NCBI GenBank assembly: GCA_964412235.1
Contig: CAYPNT010000012.1
Location: forward strand, 1 to 54,100
Origin: JAYZQT01 sp964412235
GTDB taxonomy: Bacteria > Pseudomonadota > Alphaproteobacteria > MPNO01 > UBA830
Length of the DNA stretch: 54,100 nt
Direction: 5' to 3'
Shown here: piece after piece, positions 26,348-35,144 of the stretch
Layout: every line of letters begins with the position of its first letter
How positions within the stretch are numbered: the first letter of the stretch is position 1
Program-made: the position numbers and the translations under genes
The notes under the pieces: generated by a model
Told to the model about the DNA's origin: nothing
Database searches by the model: none
Seen by the model: only the letters and a program-made list of their open reading frames with translations

Positions 26348-27724
26348 TTACTTGCCCAAAGGCGACCACGCAGGATCAGAGGCGCCACTCGGCGTAATAA
26401 TTTGACGTTCGTTATACCCAGTAAGATCAATGGAATATAACTTTGCTACACCAGTGTTTAACCCTCTACGGCGTTCCTGTTTAAAGAACATTAGCACCCG
26501 ACCATTAGGTGCCCAAGTTGGCCCTTCCACCTTGAAACCTCTGGCTAACGTTCTCTCGCCCTTTCCATCGGGGTCCATTACGCCGATCTGAAAGCCTTTA
26601 TAGTTTTTCGTAAACGCAATTTTATCGCCGCGCGGTGACCAGACAGGCGTCGCGTATCGGCCCTTACCGCGGCTAATTCTTCTAACACCGCTACCGTCCG
26701 CATTCATAACATAAAGCTGTTTGGAGCCACCCCTATCTGAGTTAAATACAATTCTCCGCCCATCAGGTGCATATGACGGTGACGTATCTATCCCTGGTTG
26801 ATTTGTGAGTCGACGCACGCGACGTGTTTTAATGTCCATCGTATAAATTTCAGAGTTTCCGTCCTTAGCCATGCTCATTATTACCCTATTCCCGTCGGGC
26901 GAAAATCTGGGGGCAAAAGTCATACCCGGAAAGTCACCTAATAGTTCTTGTCTACGACTGTTGATGTTGTAGAGATAAACTCGTGGCTGACCGCTACCAA
27001 ACGACAGATAAGTTATTGTCTGCTCTGTTGGTGAAAACCTTGGGGTCAAAACCATCGTGTTTCCATCCGTCAAAAAGCGATGATTTGCTCCATCTTGATC
27101 CATTATAGCCAAACGCTTCTTAGTAACAAATATTTCACCTGATGGAGTGTTTTTCCGCTGAGGTTGGCTGCTCTGAATATATACAATGCGAGTATCAAAA
27201 TAGCCGGTCTCACCAGTCACACGCTTATAAATTTCATCCGCTACAATATGCGCCACTCGTCGCCAATTTTCGGGTGCGGTGAAGTAAGCAAGGCCCGTCA
27301 TTTGACGGGCCCCAAACACATCCCATAAACGAAATTCCACCTTAAGGCGTCCATCGTCTTGTGTCTGAGCGCTCCCGGACACTAACGCTTGCGCATTTAT
27401 CTGACGCCAATCACCAAACCTCGGTTGCACACGTAATTCTGATATTTTTTGTATGAATGCCTGACGATTAATCGGCCGAAATAATCCCGACCGTTCTAAA
27501 TCCGACGAAATAAGATCCGCCATGCGTCGCCCAACTTGAATTTCTTGCGCCGTCTTACCAAAAAACTCCGGTATCGCTATCGGAAGCGGCTTTACGGTAC
27601 CCCTCGTAATGTCGACCTGCAACTCAGCGCGAACCGAATTAGAAACATTAATAAAAATGCAAACTAAAAACGCCGCACATCCTAAGAAGGGTATAAATCG
27701 GAACGGGAAAGACAATGGTTTCAT
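26348..27724 (-). CDS. tolB: Tol-Pal system beta-propeller protein TolB
   Basis: A 458-residue periplasmic protein. A signal peptide spans about residues 1-33. The N-terminal domain (VDITRGTVKPLPIAIPEFFG onward) is followed by a six-bladed beta-propeller with repeated PD40 motifs: FSPDGNRVIMSM, YAPDGRRIVFNSDRGG, WSPRGDKIAFTK and WAPNGRVLMFF. TolB binds Pal and is the exchange partner of TolA. Its ATG shares one base with the tolA TAA stop (TAATG), so translation is coupled. Length is typical. Confidence 0.96.
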   Translation of the reverse strand: MKPLSFPFRFIPFLGCAAFLVCIFINVSNSVRAELQVDITRGTVKPLPIAIPEFFGKTAQEIQVGRRMADLISSDLERSGLFRPINRQAFIQKISELRVQPRFGDWRQINAQALVSGSAQTQDDGRLKVEFRLWDVFGARQMTGLAYFTAPENWRRVAHIVADEIYKRVTGETGYFDTRIVYIQSSQPQRKNTPSGEIFVTKKRLAIMDQDGANHRFLTDGNTMVLTPRFSPTEQTITYLSFGSGQPRVYLYNINSRRQELLGDFPGMTFAPRFSPDGNRVIMSMAKDGNSEIYTMDIKTRRVRRLTNQPGIDTSPSYAPDGRRIVFNSDRGGSKQLYVMNADGSGVRRISRGKGRYATPVWSPRGDKIAFTKNYKGFQIGVMDPDGKGERTLARGFKVEGPTWAPNGRVLMFFKQERRRGLNTGVAKLYSIDLTGYNERQIITPSGASDPAWSPLGK

Positions 27725-28671
27725 TATCGTAGCATTTCCTTGGGATCAAAAGTGAGAGTTGTTTCTTTCCACAAATCATACTGATCAAGTGGCAATTTAA
27801 GAGGCATGCAAGATGGATCGCGCAACGTCCGAAGAGCGCTCTCCTTAGCGGCGAGATGGAACCCATCAGAAGCTATACCCATCGCATCTATTACCCGAGG
27901 AGTTGCCCCAAGAGACCCGTCGGGGTTAAGCCGCACCTTAACTTTTACTTTGATATTCGCGGCATCCTTAGCACCCGATAAAATGCTGTAGCAAGGAAAT
28001 AGCTGACGCATTATAGACGCTGCGAGGCCGGCCTCTAGACGGCGTTGATCCAGAGGGGAGCGCTTCGGTTGTTGTGGAGTTTGTTTAAGGACCTCGGTAA
28101 TTACTCGCGAGATATCTTTCTTTTCGATAGGTTTTACTTCCGCAAGATTTTTCAGAAGTGATTGGGGGGAAAGCGCGTCGCGTGTCTGCTTAGGTTTGCG
28201 TTTGGGCTTCGGTACATACTGTTTACGCGAAGCCACTGCAATTTTCTTAGGTTTTTGCTTCGGCTTTGTTTTGGGCTTCGGCTTTGTTTTGGGCTTCGGC
28301 TTTGTTTTGGGCTTCGGCTTTGTTTTGGGCTTCGGGGTTAATTTTTTTTCTGGAATCCGTTCAAATTCTTTTTCTGATACCCGTTGTCTTGCCACGGAGG
28401 TGGGCGGGACTTCGGGGGGGGTTATTGCTCGCTGTTTAGGCTTCGTTTTGGGAGTCGGTTTTTTGTTCGCTGACAAAGGCTTTTCAACAGGTTTTTTACC
28501 TGTTGGTGACTTCATCCGCTTTTTCGGAGACAGCGCATCAGGAGTCACGACCTCAACAACTACTGGAACAAATTTAGTGCGATCTGACTCCAAGATGTTA
28601 GGCAAACCCATCACAACTAACACGATTACGATAACGTGGAAGATTGCGGATATAAATGCCCCAAGGCGCAT
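27724..28671 (-). CDS. tolA: TolA-like cell envelope protein
   Basis: A 315-residue inner-membrane protein with one N-terminal helix (LGAFISAIFHVIVIVLVVMG, about residues 4-23). A long Lys/Pro-rich periplasmic linker spans about 50-165. The C-terminal domain binds TolB and Pal (AGLAASIMRQLFPCYSIL to TLTFDPKEML). The linker has a tandem PKTKPK repeat in place of the Ala-rich helix of E. coli TolA, suggesting an extended rather than helical spacer. TolA transmits proton-motive force from TolQR to the outer membrane. It lies between tolR and tolB with four-base or shorter gaps. Confidence 0.93.
   Translation of the reverse strand: MRLGAFISAIFHVIVIVLVVMGLPNILESDRTKFVPVVVEVVTPDALSPKKRMKSPTGKKPVEKPLSANKKPTPKTKPKQRAITPPEVPPTSVARQRVSEKEFERIPEKKLTPKPKTKPKPKTKPKPKTKPKPKTKPKQKPKKIAVASRKQYVPKPKRKPKQTRDALSPQSLLKNLAEVKPIEKKDISRVITEVLKQTPQQPKRSPLDQRRLEAGLAASIMRQLFPCYSILSGAKDAANIKVKVKVRLNPDGSLGATPRVIDAMGIASDGFHLAAKESALRTLRDPSCMPLKLPLDQYDLWKETTLTFDPKEMLR
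28258..28335 (-). repeat. 18-bp tandem repeat inside tolA
   Basis: Four identical copies of an 18-bp unit (plus strand CTTCGGCTTTGTTTTGGG) run from 28258 to 28329, and a partial fifth reaches 28335. They encode the Lys-Pro-Lys-Thr linker of TolA. Perfect identity suggests recent slippage or array expansion. The unit is a multiple of three, so copy changes keep the frame. Confidence 0.95.
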
Positions 28672-28674
28672 CGC

Positions 28675-29139
28675 TCAATCACTTCTTTTTGCATCGCGCC
28701 CCCTGGGAAGCTCCGTAATTAGAGCAACGCGATTAAAACCCGCTTGATTTATAAGACCCATTACTTCCATCACCCTACCATAATTGATAGCCCGATCTCC
28801 ACGCACAAATATTCGTGTTTCCTTATTATTCTCAGTAATTGCTTCAAGTCGGGGAACCATTTGCTCCACACCGATTTTTGTCTTTTGCAACCAGACCTCG
28901 CCTTTAACGTTCACACTTATTACCAGGGGCTCATCCTGACCAACCATCTGAGATGCTTTCGTCTTCGGAAGATCAACCGGCACCCCGACCGTCAGGAGGG
29001 GTGCTGTAATCATAAACACGACTAATAAAACGAGCATTACGTCAACGAGTGGCGTAACGTTTATATCGCTCATGGGAATATAGGCAGTCCGTCCACGACC
29101 GTGACCTCGCTTGCTGCCATTTCCAGATGCAATTGCCAT
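28675..29139 (-). CDS. tolR: Tol-Pal protein TolR (ExbD family)
   Basis: A 154-residue inner-membrane protein with one helix near residues 28-48. The proton-pathway aspartate is in the signature INVTPLVDVMLVLLVVFMI (D of VDVMLVLL). The periplasmic domain follows, with VPVDLPKTKASQMVGQDEPL and IFVRGDRAINYGRVMEVMGLI. It forms the stator with TolQ, three bases away on the upstream side. Confidence 0.95.
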   Translation of the reverse strand: MAIASGNGSKRGHGRGRTAYIPMSDINVTPLVDVMLVLLVVFMITAPLLTVGVPVDLPKTKASQMVGQDEPLVISVNVKGEVWLQKTKIGVEQMVPRLEAITENNKETRIFVRGDRAINYGRVMEVMGLINQAGFNRVALITELPRGRDAKRSD

Positions 29140-29142
29140 CCC

Positions 29143-29874
29143 TCAAAACCCCGCGTCTTCCGTCTGACGTGATAAAATCGCGCCAAATTCGCCTGCAAAC
29201 GCTTCTAGGCCGCCCGCATAACGGTTTATATCGGTGGAAAGTTTGTTATATGCGATAACAGCAGGAATCGCAGCTACCAAGCCTAACGCCGTCGCAAAAA
29301 GAGCCTCAGCAATACCAGGCGCGACTACTGCAAGCGACGTATTCTTTGACATCGCAATGGCCGTAAAACTATTCATAATTCCCCAAACTGTACCAAATAG
29401 CCCTACAAATGGCGCCGTCGATCCCACCGAGGCTAAAAAGGTCATGTATCTCTCAAGCTGTTCAAGTTCGCGATTCAACGTGATTTGCATAACCCGATCG
29501 ATCCGCTCGGCCAAACTCTGGTGTGACACTTCGCGATCGCCTCCCGACCGAGAGGTCGACCTTCTCCACTCTCGCATTGCTGCTGAAAATATAGCCGACA
29601 TCGGTTCGATTGGTCTCGACCCTACACGATCAAATAAGTCATCCAGAGAACCCCCGGACCAAAAGCTCTCTTCAAACTTCAGCGCTTGCCGTCTTAACCG
29701 ACGCATCCGAAGAATTTTTTCAAAAATTATTGCCCAGCACCAGAACGAAGCAACGAGCAGTCCTATCATTACGGCTTTAACGATGACGTCAGCCTGTAAG
29801 AATAAACCCCAGATAGACAGATCGTTAGATAACGACCCGGCAAGAACGGTGGATTGTACTACATCTGATTCCAT
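29143..29874 (-). CDS. tolQ: Tol-Pal protein TolQ (MotA/ExbB family)
   Basis: A 243-residue inner-membrane protein with three membrane helices (about residues 25-50, 140-165 and 180-205). The family signature SVGSTAPFVGLFGTVWGIMN and the GIAEALFATALGLVAAIPAV motif form the proton channel with TolR. The large cytoplasmic loop lies between helices one and two. It follows ybgC by 19 bases. Length is typical. Confidence 0.95.
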   Translation of the reverse strand: MESDVVQSTVLAGSLSNDLSIWGLFLQADVIVKAVMIGLLVASFWCWAIIFEKILRMRRLRRQALKFEESFWSGGSLDDLFDRVGSRPIEPMSAIFSAAMREWRRSTSRSGGDREVSHQSLAERIDRVMQITLNRELEQLERYMTFLASVGSTAPFVGLFGTVWGIMNSFTAIAMSKNTSLAVVAPGIAEALFATALGLVAAIPAVIAYNKLSTDINRYAGGLEAFAGEFGAILSRQTEDAGF

Positions 29875-29893
29875 GCTTCGCCTTGTTTACAGC

Positions 29894-30322
29894 CTAAGTA
29901 ATTATTGGGTCGACTGGCATGCCGAATGCCAACCTTAATGTGCGCGGGAGTCGCCCTGGCCTCCCATCAGATTTTAAACATACCAGGCGAAGTTTTAGGT
30001 CAACCAAAGTCTCACCACTAAATTGAATCAATTGTTTGAGCCAAATGCTCGCACCCGTAACTTTGAAACAACGACTCCGAATTTCTAACAAATTATCAAG
30101 ATGTGCTGGTTTAATAAATTCTACTTCACAACTCCGAACGGCAAATACCAAACCATTTTCCCTAAACAATGTGATGTGATCGACACCGGAAGCGCGCAGC
30201 ATTTCCGTCCGGGCACGTTCGGCAAATTGTAAATAATTACTGTGATACACAACACCACCGGCATCGGTGTCCTCGTAATAAACCCGGACGGGGTAGGTAT
30301 GCTGGGTTGGCCAATCAATCAT
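29894..30322 (-). CDS. ybgC: Acyl-CoA thioesterase YbgC
   Basis: A hot-dog-fold thioesterase of about 142 residues. It hydrolyses acyl-CoA, and the family is tied to the Tol-Pal cluster and phospholipid enzymes. The catalytic aspartate lies in YYEDTDAGGVVYHSNYLQF, followed by ERARTEMLRASG. I chose the ATG at 30322 (MIDWPTQHTYPVRVYYED), which overlaps the ruvB stop by eight bases; an ATG five codons upstream at 30337 is also possible. The Asp-motif context matches YbgC rather than FadM. Confidence 0.92.
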   Translation of the reverse strand: MIDWPTQHTYPVRVYYEDTDAGGVVYHSNYLQFAERARTEMLRASGVDHITLFRENGLVFAVRSCEVEFIKPAHLDNLLEIRSRCFKVTGASIWLKQLIQFSGETLVDLKLRLVCLKSDGRPGRLPRTLRLAFGMPVDPIIT

Positions 30323-31361
30323 TTTTGTTTTCCGCACTCAAAAGTTCCAACTGGGGCTCAAGGCTAGTTGGCGCAGTTAGTTTGAGATGACGATAAGCAT
30401 TCAACGTTAAAACCCTTCCACGAGGCGTCCGCTGAAGCAAACCACTTTGCAACAAATATGGTTCTATGACCTCCTCAATCGCATCACGTTGTTCTGACAA
30501 AGCCGCAGCTAAAGTATCCGCGCCAACGGGGCCTCCATTGTAATTTTGTGCAATACACATCAGATAACGCCGATCCATCACGTCGAGACCTTTTTGATCA
30601 ACCTCCAGGCGACCAAGCGCCTCATCAGCAAGTTCTAAACTAACAGCGGTAACGCCCGCTACGGATGCAAAATCCCGAACGCGTCGTAACAAGCGCACGG
30701 CAACACGCGGGGTTCCGCGAGACCGGCTCGCTATTTCCGTGGCTCCTTCCGCAGTTATTTTAACCTTTAACACTTTTGCCGCACGCTGCACTATCTGAAC
30801 AAGATCATCGATATTATAGAATTCCAGTCTGAGAGGAATTCCAAACCGCTCACGTAATGGTGTCGTTAACAAACCAGACCGTGTGGTAGCACCTACCAAC
30901 GTAAATGGTGGCAATTCAATTTGGACCGAACGCGCTGACGGCCCTTCGCCTATGATAAGGTCAAGCCGACCATCTTCCATAGCCGGATACAGTATTTCTT
31001 CAACCGTTGGATTTAGACGATGTATCTCATCTATAAATAACACGTCCAAAGCTTCTAAGTTTGTCAGAATAGCCGCCAGATCGCCGGCTTTTGCCAACAC
31101 GGGCCCGCTGGTCGTCCGCAACCCCACCCCCAGCTCTCGAGCGACAATGTGCGCTAGTGTTGTTTTGCCTAAACCGGGTGGGCCGGAAAACAATACATGA
31201 TCGAGTGGTTCACCCCGAGATCGCGCTGCACCAACAAATACGTTAAGATTTTCTCTTAATGATTGCTGACCAATAAAATACTGCAATGACTGGGGGCGAA
31301 CTTCGGTTTCTTGGCGATCCTCTTCGGTTTCGATCACGGTCACAGGGTTATCTGGCGTCAT
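30315..31361 (-). CDS. ruvB: Holliday junction DNA helicase RuvB
   Basis: A 348-residue AAA+ motor that drives branch migration with RuvA. Walker A is GPPGLGKT, Walker B is LFIDEIHRL, and sensor and arginine-finger segments are VGATTRSGLLTTPLRERFG. The winged-helix C terminus ends with LLQRTPRGRVLTLNAYRHL. The start overlaps the ruvA stop by four bases. The order ruvC-ruvA-ruvB-ybgC-tolQ is standard for alphaproteobacteria. Confidence 0.97.
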   Translation of the reverse strand: MTPDNPVTVIETEEDRQETEVRPQSLQYFIGQQSLRENLNVFVGAARSRGEPLDHVLFSGPPGLGKTTLAHIVARELGVGLRTTSGPVLAKAGDLAAILTNLEALDVLFIDEIHRLNPTVEEILYPAMEDGRLDLIIGEGPSARSVQIELPPFTLVGATTRSGLLTTPLRERFGIPLRLEFYNIDDLVQIVQRAAKVLKVKITAEGATEIASRSRGTPRVAVRLLRRVRDFASVAGVTAVSLELADEALGRLEVDQKGLDVMDRRYLMCIAQNYNGGPVGADTLAAALSEQRDAIEEVIEPYLLQSGLLQRTPRGRVLTLNAYRHLKLTAPTSLEPQLELLSAENKND

Positions 31362-31966
31362 CCGGTCAACTCCTTGAGACCTGCACGGATCAAGTCTTCA
31401 ACCGCGGGGTCATCGCCAATTTTGACCATAACACCTTTGATAGCGCCGTAGGCATCGCCGCGTTGGTACCCAAGATTGGTGAGAGCAGAAATAGCGTCCT
31501 CGACTTTGCCATCCACCCGCTCATCATCCTTCGTCAGGGGTGCGGAGGCTGAAAACTTTTCAAAACCCACCACCTTATCTTTAAGCTCGGAAATTACACG
31601 AGCGGCCAACTTTGGCCCAACCCCTGGGGCCCGGCTAACCATGTTTTTGTCCTGTGAAAGAATAGCGTCCGAAAGTTGATTAGGTGAAAGAACAGACAAA
31701 ACGCCGAGACCCACTTTCGCGCCCACACCTTGTACACTTGTTAAGGTGCAAAACCATACACGTTCAGCTTCATCAAGAAATCCGTACAGATGGATGTGAT
31801 CTTCGCGTATGTGGGCCTCAATGAGAAGGACAATACTTTGTCCCAGAGGTGGAAGTTGCGAAAGTGTCTTATTAGAACAATAAACCAGATAGCCGACACC
31901 GCCAACATCGAGAACGACCGAACCCTCTCCAAGAGAATCCAACACCCCACGGAGTTTAGCAATCAT
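31358..31966 (-). CDS. ruvA: Holliday junction DNA helicase subunit RuvA
   Basis: A 202-residue junction-binding protein. It has the N-terminal OB fold (MIAKLRGVLDSLGEGSVVLD), the helix-hairpin-helix pair (LTSVQGVGAKVGLGVLSVL and VSRAPGVGPKLAARVISELK), and a C-terminal RuvB-binding domain (DAISALTNLGYQRGDAYGAI). It overlaps ruvC and ruvB by four bases each. Length is typical. Confidence 0.96.
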   Translation of the reverse strand: MIAKLRGVLDSLGEGSVVLDVGGVGYLVYCSNKTLSQLPPLGQSIVLLIEAHIREDHIHLYGFLDEAERVWFCTLTSVQGVGAKVGLGVLSVLSPNQLSDAILSQDKNMVSRAPGVGPKLAARVISELKDKVVGFEKFSASAPLTKDDERVDGKVEDAISALTNLGYQRGDAYGAIKGVMVKIGDDPAVEDLIRAGLKELTG

Positions 31967-32481
31967 ACCGCTATTCTCTCCACATCTGTGCTGGCCAACT
32001 TAGCTGCAAAATGGCGGTGATGAGCATGACATATAGCTATGGCCAACGCGTCGGACGCATCCATAGTTTCCGGTTTTGAGCCTGGCAAAAGTATTTGCAC
32101 CATCTTTTGAACTTGGAATTTGCTGGCATGCCCAGTCCCTACAAGTGATTTCTTAATTAAGTTTGCTGCGTATTCTGCGACAGGCAAACCGGATTTAGCC
32201 GGCGCTAGCAACACTACCCCCCGGGCTTGACCAAGCTTAAGAGTGGAGGACGGGTTCTTATTTACGAAAGTCTCTTCTACCGCCGCCTCCAAGGGAGAAT
32301 AGGACGCTATCACTTCACAAAGGCGATCAAATAGCTGTGTTAGCCGTACCGCCAAAGGTTCAGCATTATTAGGCTTAATTGCACCGGATGCTATGTGATT
32401 CAGCCGATTATCGTCAATTTCGATGATGCCCCACCCGGTACTGCGCAACCCGGGATCAATACCCATAAGCCGTAAAGTCAT
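31963..32481 (-). CDS. ruvC: Crossover junction endodeoxyribonuclease RuvC
   Basis: A 172-residue RNase H-fold resolvase that cuts Holliday junctions. Catalytic acids are visible: D9 in MGIDPGLRSTGWG, the glutamate in AAVEETFVNKNPSSTLKLGQARG (split as VEETFVNKNP and LKLGQARG), and the acids in ETMDASDALAIAICHAH. It starts 10 bases after the yebC stop, so yebC-ruvC-ruvA-ruvB form one transcription unit, a common bacterial order. Confidence 0.96.
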   Translation of the reverse strand: MTLRLMGIDPGLRSTGWGIIEIDDNRLNHIASGAIKPNNAEPLAVRLTQLFDRLCEVIASYSPLEAAVEETFVNKNPSSTLKLGQARGVVLLAPAKSGLPVAEYAANLIKKSLVGTGHASKFQVQKMVQILLPGSKPETMDASDALAIAICHAHHRHFAAKLASTDVERIAV

Positions 32482-32491
32482 ACCGCTCTCC

Positions 32492-33238
32492 CTATCCCAC
32501 TAACTTTTCGAGTAGAATATCATCAATCTCAAAATTAGATGACACGGATTGAACATCGTCACTGTCTTCAAGTGCTTCTAGCAATTTTAATAGTGTCTCG
32601 GCTCCACTTTCAGAAAGCTTTACAGTATTCTGAGGAAGCCACGTAAGTTCGGCAGTTTCCGCTACAGAGAATTTCGTCTCCATTCCTTCGCGCACATCGT
32701 TAAAGTCTTCTGGTTTACACATTACCTCGTGGTGGTCCGCAGTCGAAACCACATCAATTGCTCCAACCTCAAGTGCAACCTCAAATATTTCGTCTGCGGA
32801 GGCCACGTCAGCCAGAAAAATAACATGGCCCACCCGATCAAATATAAAATTTACGCTGCCTGTTTCTCCAAGATTACCGCCAAATTTTGCAAATGCTGCT
32901 CGGACCTCACTTGCCGTACGATTCCGGTTATCAGTAAGTGCCTCTACAATTATCGCCACGCCCCCCGGTCCATAACCCTCATAGCGGATTTCTTCAAAAT
33001 TATCCGAAGCACCTTCTCCGGACCCCCGAGCGATAGCCCGCTCCAGGGTATCTTTGGTCATATTCGCGCTCTTTGCCGCAGCTATGGCCGCACGAAGGCG
33101 CGGATTAGCATCGGGATCCGCGCCGTTTTTAGATGCCACCGTTAGTTCGCGAATTAATTTTGTAAAAACCTTAGCCCGTTTCGCATCTTGAGCACTTTTC
33201 CGATACATAATATTTTTGAATTTGGAATGGCCCGCCAT
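32492..33238 (-). CDS. yebC: YebC/PmpR-family transcriptional regulator
   Basis: A 248-residue protein of the YebC/TACO1 family. It starts with the invariant MAGHSKFKNIMYRKSAQDAK. Other signatures are TVASKNGADPDANPRLRAAI, IARGSGEG, YEGYGPGGVAIIVEALTDN and RAAFAKFGGNLGETGSVNFIF. The family was described as DNA-binding; recent work on relatives also suggests ribosome binding at proline-rich stretches, which is relevant because efp is in this window. Linkage to ruvCAB is classic. Confidence 0.95.
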   Translation of the reverse strand: MAGHSKFKNIMYRKSAQDAKRAKVFTKLIRELTVASKNGADPDANPRLRAAIAAAKSANMTKDTLERAIARGSGEGASDNFEEIRYEGYGPGGVAIIVEALTDNRNRTASEVRAAFAKFGGNLGETGSVNFIFDRVGHVIFLADVASADEIFEVALEVGAIDVVSTADHHEVMCKPEDFNDVREGMETKFSVAETAELTWLPQNTVKLSESGAETLLKLLEALEDSDDVQSVSSNFEIDDILLEKLVG

Positions 33239-33468
33239 TACTACTCCGACTTAGTATCTGAAATTAGCATAATTTAGACTATATCTAGTGCTTTTACGAC
33301 CCTGTACCCCAATATGTCTGAAAATTATGTTTTGTGCACCTCAATAATCAATAACTACGCTCATAATGTGGCGGGAATAGGGCGCCAATTTTCATATTTT
33401 TGAATTTTGGGATGAAATAGAGCTTCGGTCATGCCATTTAAGGTGCTTATTGAAACATTTATTTACCC

Positions 33469-34287
33469 CTAGCTAATGCCTGGCAACCGTTGTTTCAATC
33501 TCGGGCCTATAATTATAGGCTCAATATTTGTTGCTAGTCCTGTAATATCGTCGGTATCGATCAAAACAGCACACAATGTCGCATTACCTTGAGCCGCCTC
33601 TAACCGAGCAGTAGGCATTTTTCGCACGAATCTCTCTATTGACGTTTCTTTTTTTATCCCGATCACTGAATTATAATCACCACACATCCCTATATCGGAC
33701 ATATAACCCGTGCCACCTGAAAATATCTGTGCATCGGCAGTTGGAACATGAGTATGCGTCCCAAGAACCGCCGAAACGCGCCCATCAACGAAGTGCCCCA
33801 TAGCCATTTTTTCACTAGTTGCCTCACCATGAAAATCGAAAATAATAGCATTGGCGTTTCTACCCAACCTCCACGTATTAAGCATGTTTTCGACGCTCAA
33901 AAAAGGATCGTCAAGCGGGTCCATAAAAAGCCTACCCATAAGGTGTAAAACAACCACCTTACGACCCCTCGCATCCTTATAATCTCCGACGCCCTTACCC
34001 GGTGTTCCTTTGGGAAAGTTATCTGGGCGCAGTAAGCGCGGTTCCCGTTGAAAATGAGGTATAATATCCCTCTGGTCCCAAACGTGGTTTCCGGTCGTAA
34101 TTACATCCGCTCCAGAAGCTAATAACTCATCAGAGATTTTTGGTGTTATACCGAAACCACCTGCCGCATTTTCGCCATTGACTACCACGAAATCAATTTC
34201 GTAGTCCTTACGTAACTTTCCAATGTTTTCTGTGAACACTCGGCGACCCGAGCGACCAACAACATCTCCACAAACCAAAATACGCAT
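33469..34287 (-). CDS. YmdB-family metallophosphoesterase (TIGR00282)
   Basis: A 272-residue calcineurin-like phosphoesterase. Metal-binding motifs are visible in order: CGDVVGRSGR (residues 6-15), VVNGENAAGGFG, TTGNHVWDQRDI, IIFDFHGEATSEKMA and GTHTHVPTADAQI. YmdB relatives hydrolyse 2',3'-cyclic nucleotides and affect RNA turnover and biofilms in Bacillus; the role in proteobacteria is unclear. It lies 22 bases upstream of the cyclo-ligase stop on the same strand side. A 230-bp AT-rich gap without recognisable content precedes yebC. Confidence 0.9.
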   Translation of the reverse strand: MRILVCGDVVGRSGRRVFTENIGKLRKDYEIDFVVVNGENAAGGFGITPKISDELLASGADVITTGNHVWDQRDIIPHFQREPRLLRPDNFPKGTPGKGVGDYKDARGRKVVVLHLMGRLFMDPLDDPFLSVENMLNTWRLGRNANAIIFDFHGEATSEKMAMGHFVDGRVSAVLGTHTHVPTADAQIFSGGTGYMSDIGMCGDYNSVIGIKKETSIERFVRKMPTARLEAAQGNATLCAVLIDTDDITGLATNIEPIIIGPRLKQRLPGIS

Positions 34288-34309
34288 CGAAAGGGCTCTT
34301 TCTAAAACT

Positions 34310-34903
34310 TTAGGAACGCAACGTGCGTTGGTCTGTTAATATCATATCCAAGGGCTCATCATACCGATCAACCGGTATTTTGGGAAATTCTTGTTCATCA
34401 TATGCTACGCCCACTGCGTATATATTTGAATTTTTTCGGAGTTGTCGTAAGATTATATCGTAATAACCTCCTCCATAGCCAAGTCGGTTGCAATTTACAT
34501 CAAAACCTAACAAAGGAACTATAAGTAAGTCTGGGGACAAAATAGTTGCGTTTGTGCTCGGTTCCATAAATCCCATATCAGAGTTGACAAGCTGTACACC
34601 CTGTTTCCATTGACGAAATACTAAAGGTTTGTTTTTTCCGGTCGAGCAGGGCAACAATATAGTAACTCCGCGATCCAGAAGCGCAAATATCAGGGGCCGT
34701 ACGTCAATCTCGCCGGGCAACGGCCAATACGCTGAAACAACGGAAGATGACAAAAGATCTCGAAATTGCTCAGTAAAATGGCGCGAGAGTATTAATGAGG
34801 CTTCTTTCGATCTTATTCTGGTAATAAGCTTCCGCGTTTTTTCAGCTTTACGCCGAAGTATTTTCTTCTTTTCCGCAATATAATGTTCTCGACCGGCAAC
34901 CAC
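34310..34903 (-). CDS. 5-formyltetrahydrofolate cyclo-ligase
   Basis: An enzyme of about 197 residues that uses ATP to convert 5-formyl-THF to 5,10-methenyl-THF. The family signature GYGGGYYD is in NRLGYGGGYYDIIL, and the N-terminal half has VVSAYWPLPGEIDVRPLI. The frame stays open to 35014, but that part overlaps the 6S RNA. I chose the GTG at 34903, with AAAGAGG just upstream, which gives the normal family length. The order zapA, 6S RNA, cyclo-ligase is widely conserved in proteobacteria (ygfA in E. coli). Confidence 0.92.
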   Translation of the reverse strand: MVAGREHYIAEKKKILRRKAEKTRKLITRIRSKEASLILSRHFTEQFRDLLSSSVVSAYWPLPGEIDVRPLIFALLDRGVTILLPCSTGKNKPLVFRQWKQGVQLVNSDMGFMEPSTNATILSPDLLIVPLLGFDVNCNRLGYGGGYYDIILRQLRKNSNIYAVGVAYDEQEFPKIPVDRYDEPLDMILTDQRTLRS

Positions 34904-34927
34904 GACCCTCTTTCCATCGAATAACAA

Positions 34928-35092
34928 GTGGCGACGTAGCCATCCTGGGCGGCAATCATTTAAATCCTCTGTGGCCCGTACTAAACAGGTGGGCACCACA
35001 TACGAAGGCCGCAACCTCTGCAGAGGCAGTTCCCAAGAGAATTCTATTGGCCCCAGGGATGTACGATCTATCGCACCGGACAGCTACGCCAA
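34928..35092 (-). ncRNA. ssrS: 6S RNA
   Basis: Located between zapA and the cyclo-ligase, its conserved place. A closing stem is visible: TGGCG, TAGC and TGTCC near the 5' end pair with GGATG, GCTA and CGCCA near the 3' end. The interior has CCCTGGGGCC (35049-35058), a CCTCTGCAGAGG hairpin, and a stem in which TGTGG-GCCC pairs with GGGCCACA, as in alphaproteobacterial 6S RNAs I recall. 6S RNA binds sigma-70 RNA polymerase and represses it in stationary phase. Ends are approximate; length of about 165 bases is typical. Confidence 0.85.
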
Positions 35093-35097
35093 GGTAA

Positions 35098-35126
35098 AAC
35101 TTATTTATTTAAATTAGAGCTGGCAA
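35098..35126 (-). promoter_or_regulatory. Candidate promoter for 6S RNA
   Basis: On the minus strand TTGCCA (35121-35126) and a weak TAAGTT (35098-35103) are 17 bases apart. The start site expected from them falls at about 35091-35092, exactly where the closing stem begins. The -10 element is poor (three of six). Confidence 0.4.
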
Positions 35127-35144
35127 TATCCCATGAATAGTCTC

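Noticed and set aside
28258..28335. CRISPR-like array
   Set aside because: The repeats are contiguous without spacers and lie in frame inside tolA.
28196..28747. 183-codon Gly/Phe-rich open frame antisense to tolA
   Set aside because: The repeats are the reverse reading of the TolA Lys-Pro linker, an artefact of the tandem repeat.
29234..29938. 234-codon open frame antisense to tolQ
   Set aside because: It overlaps a complete TolQ gene, and its product is a low-complexity translation without recognisable motifs.
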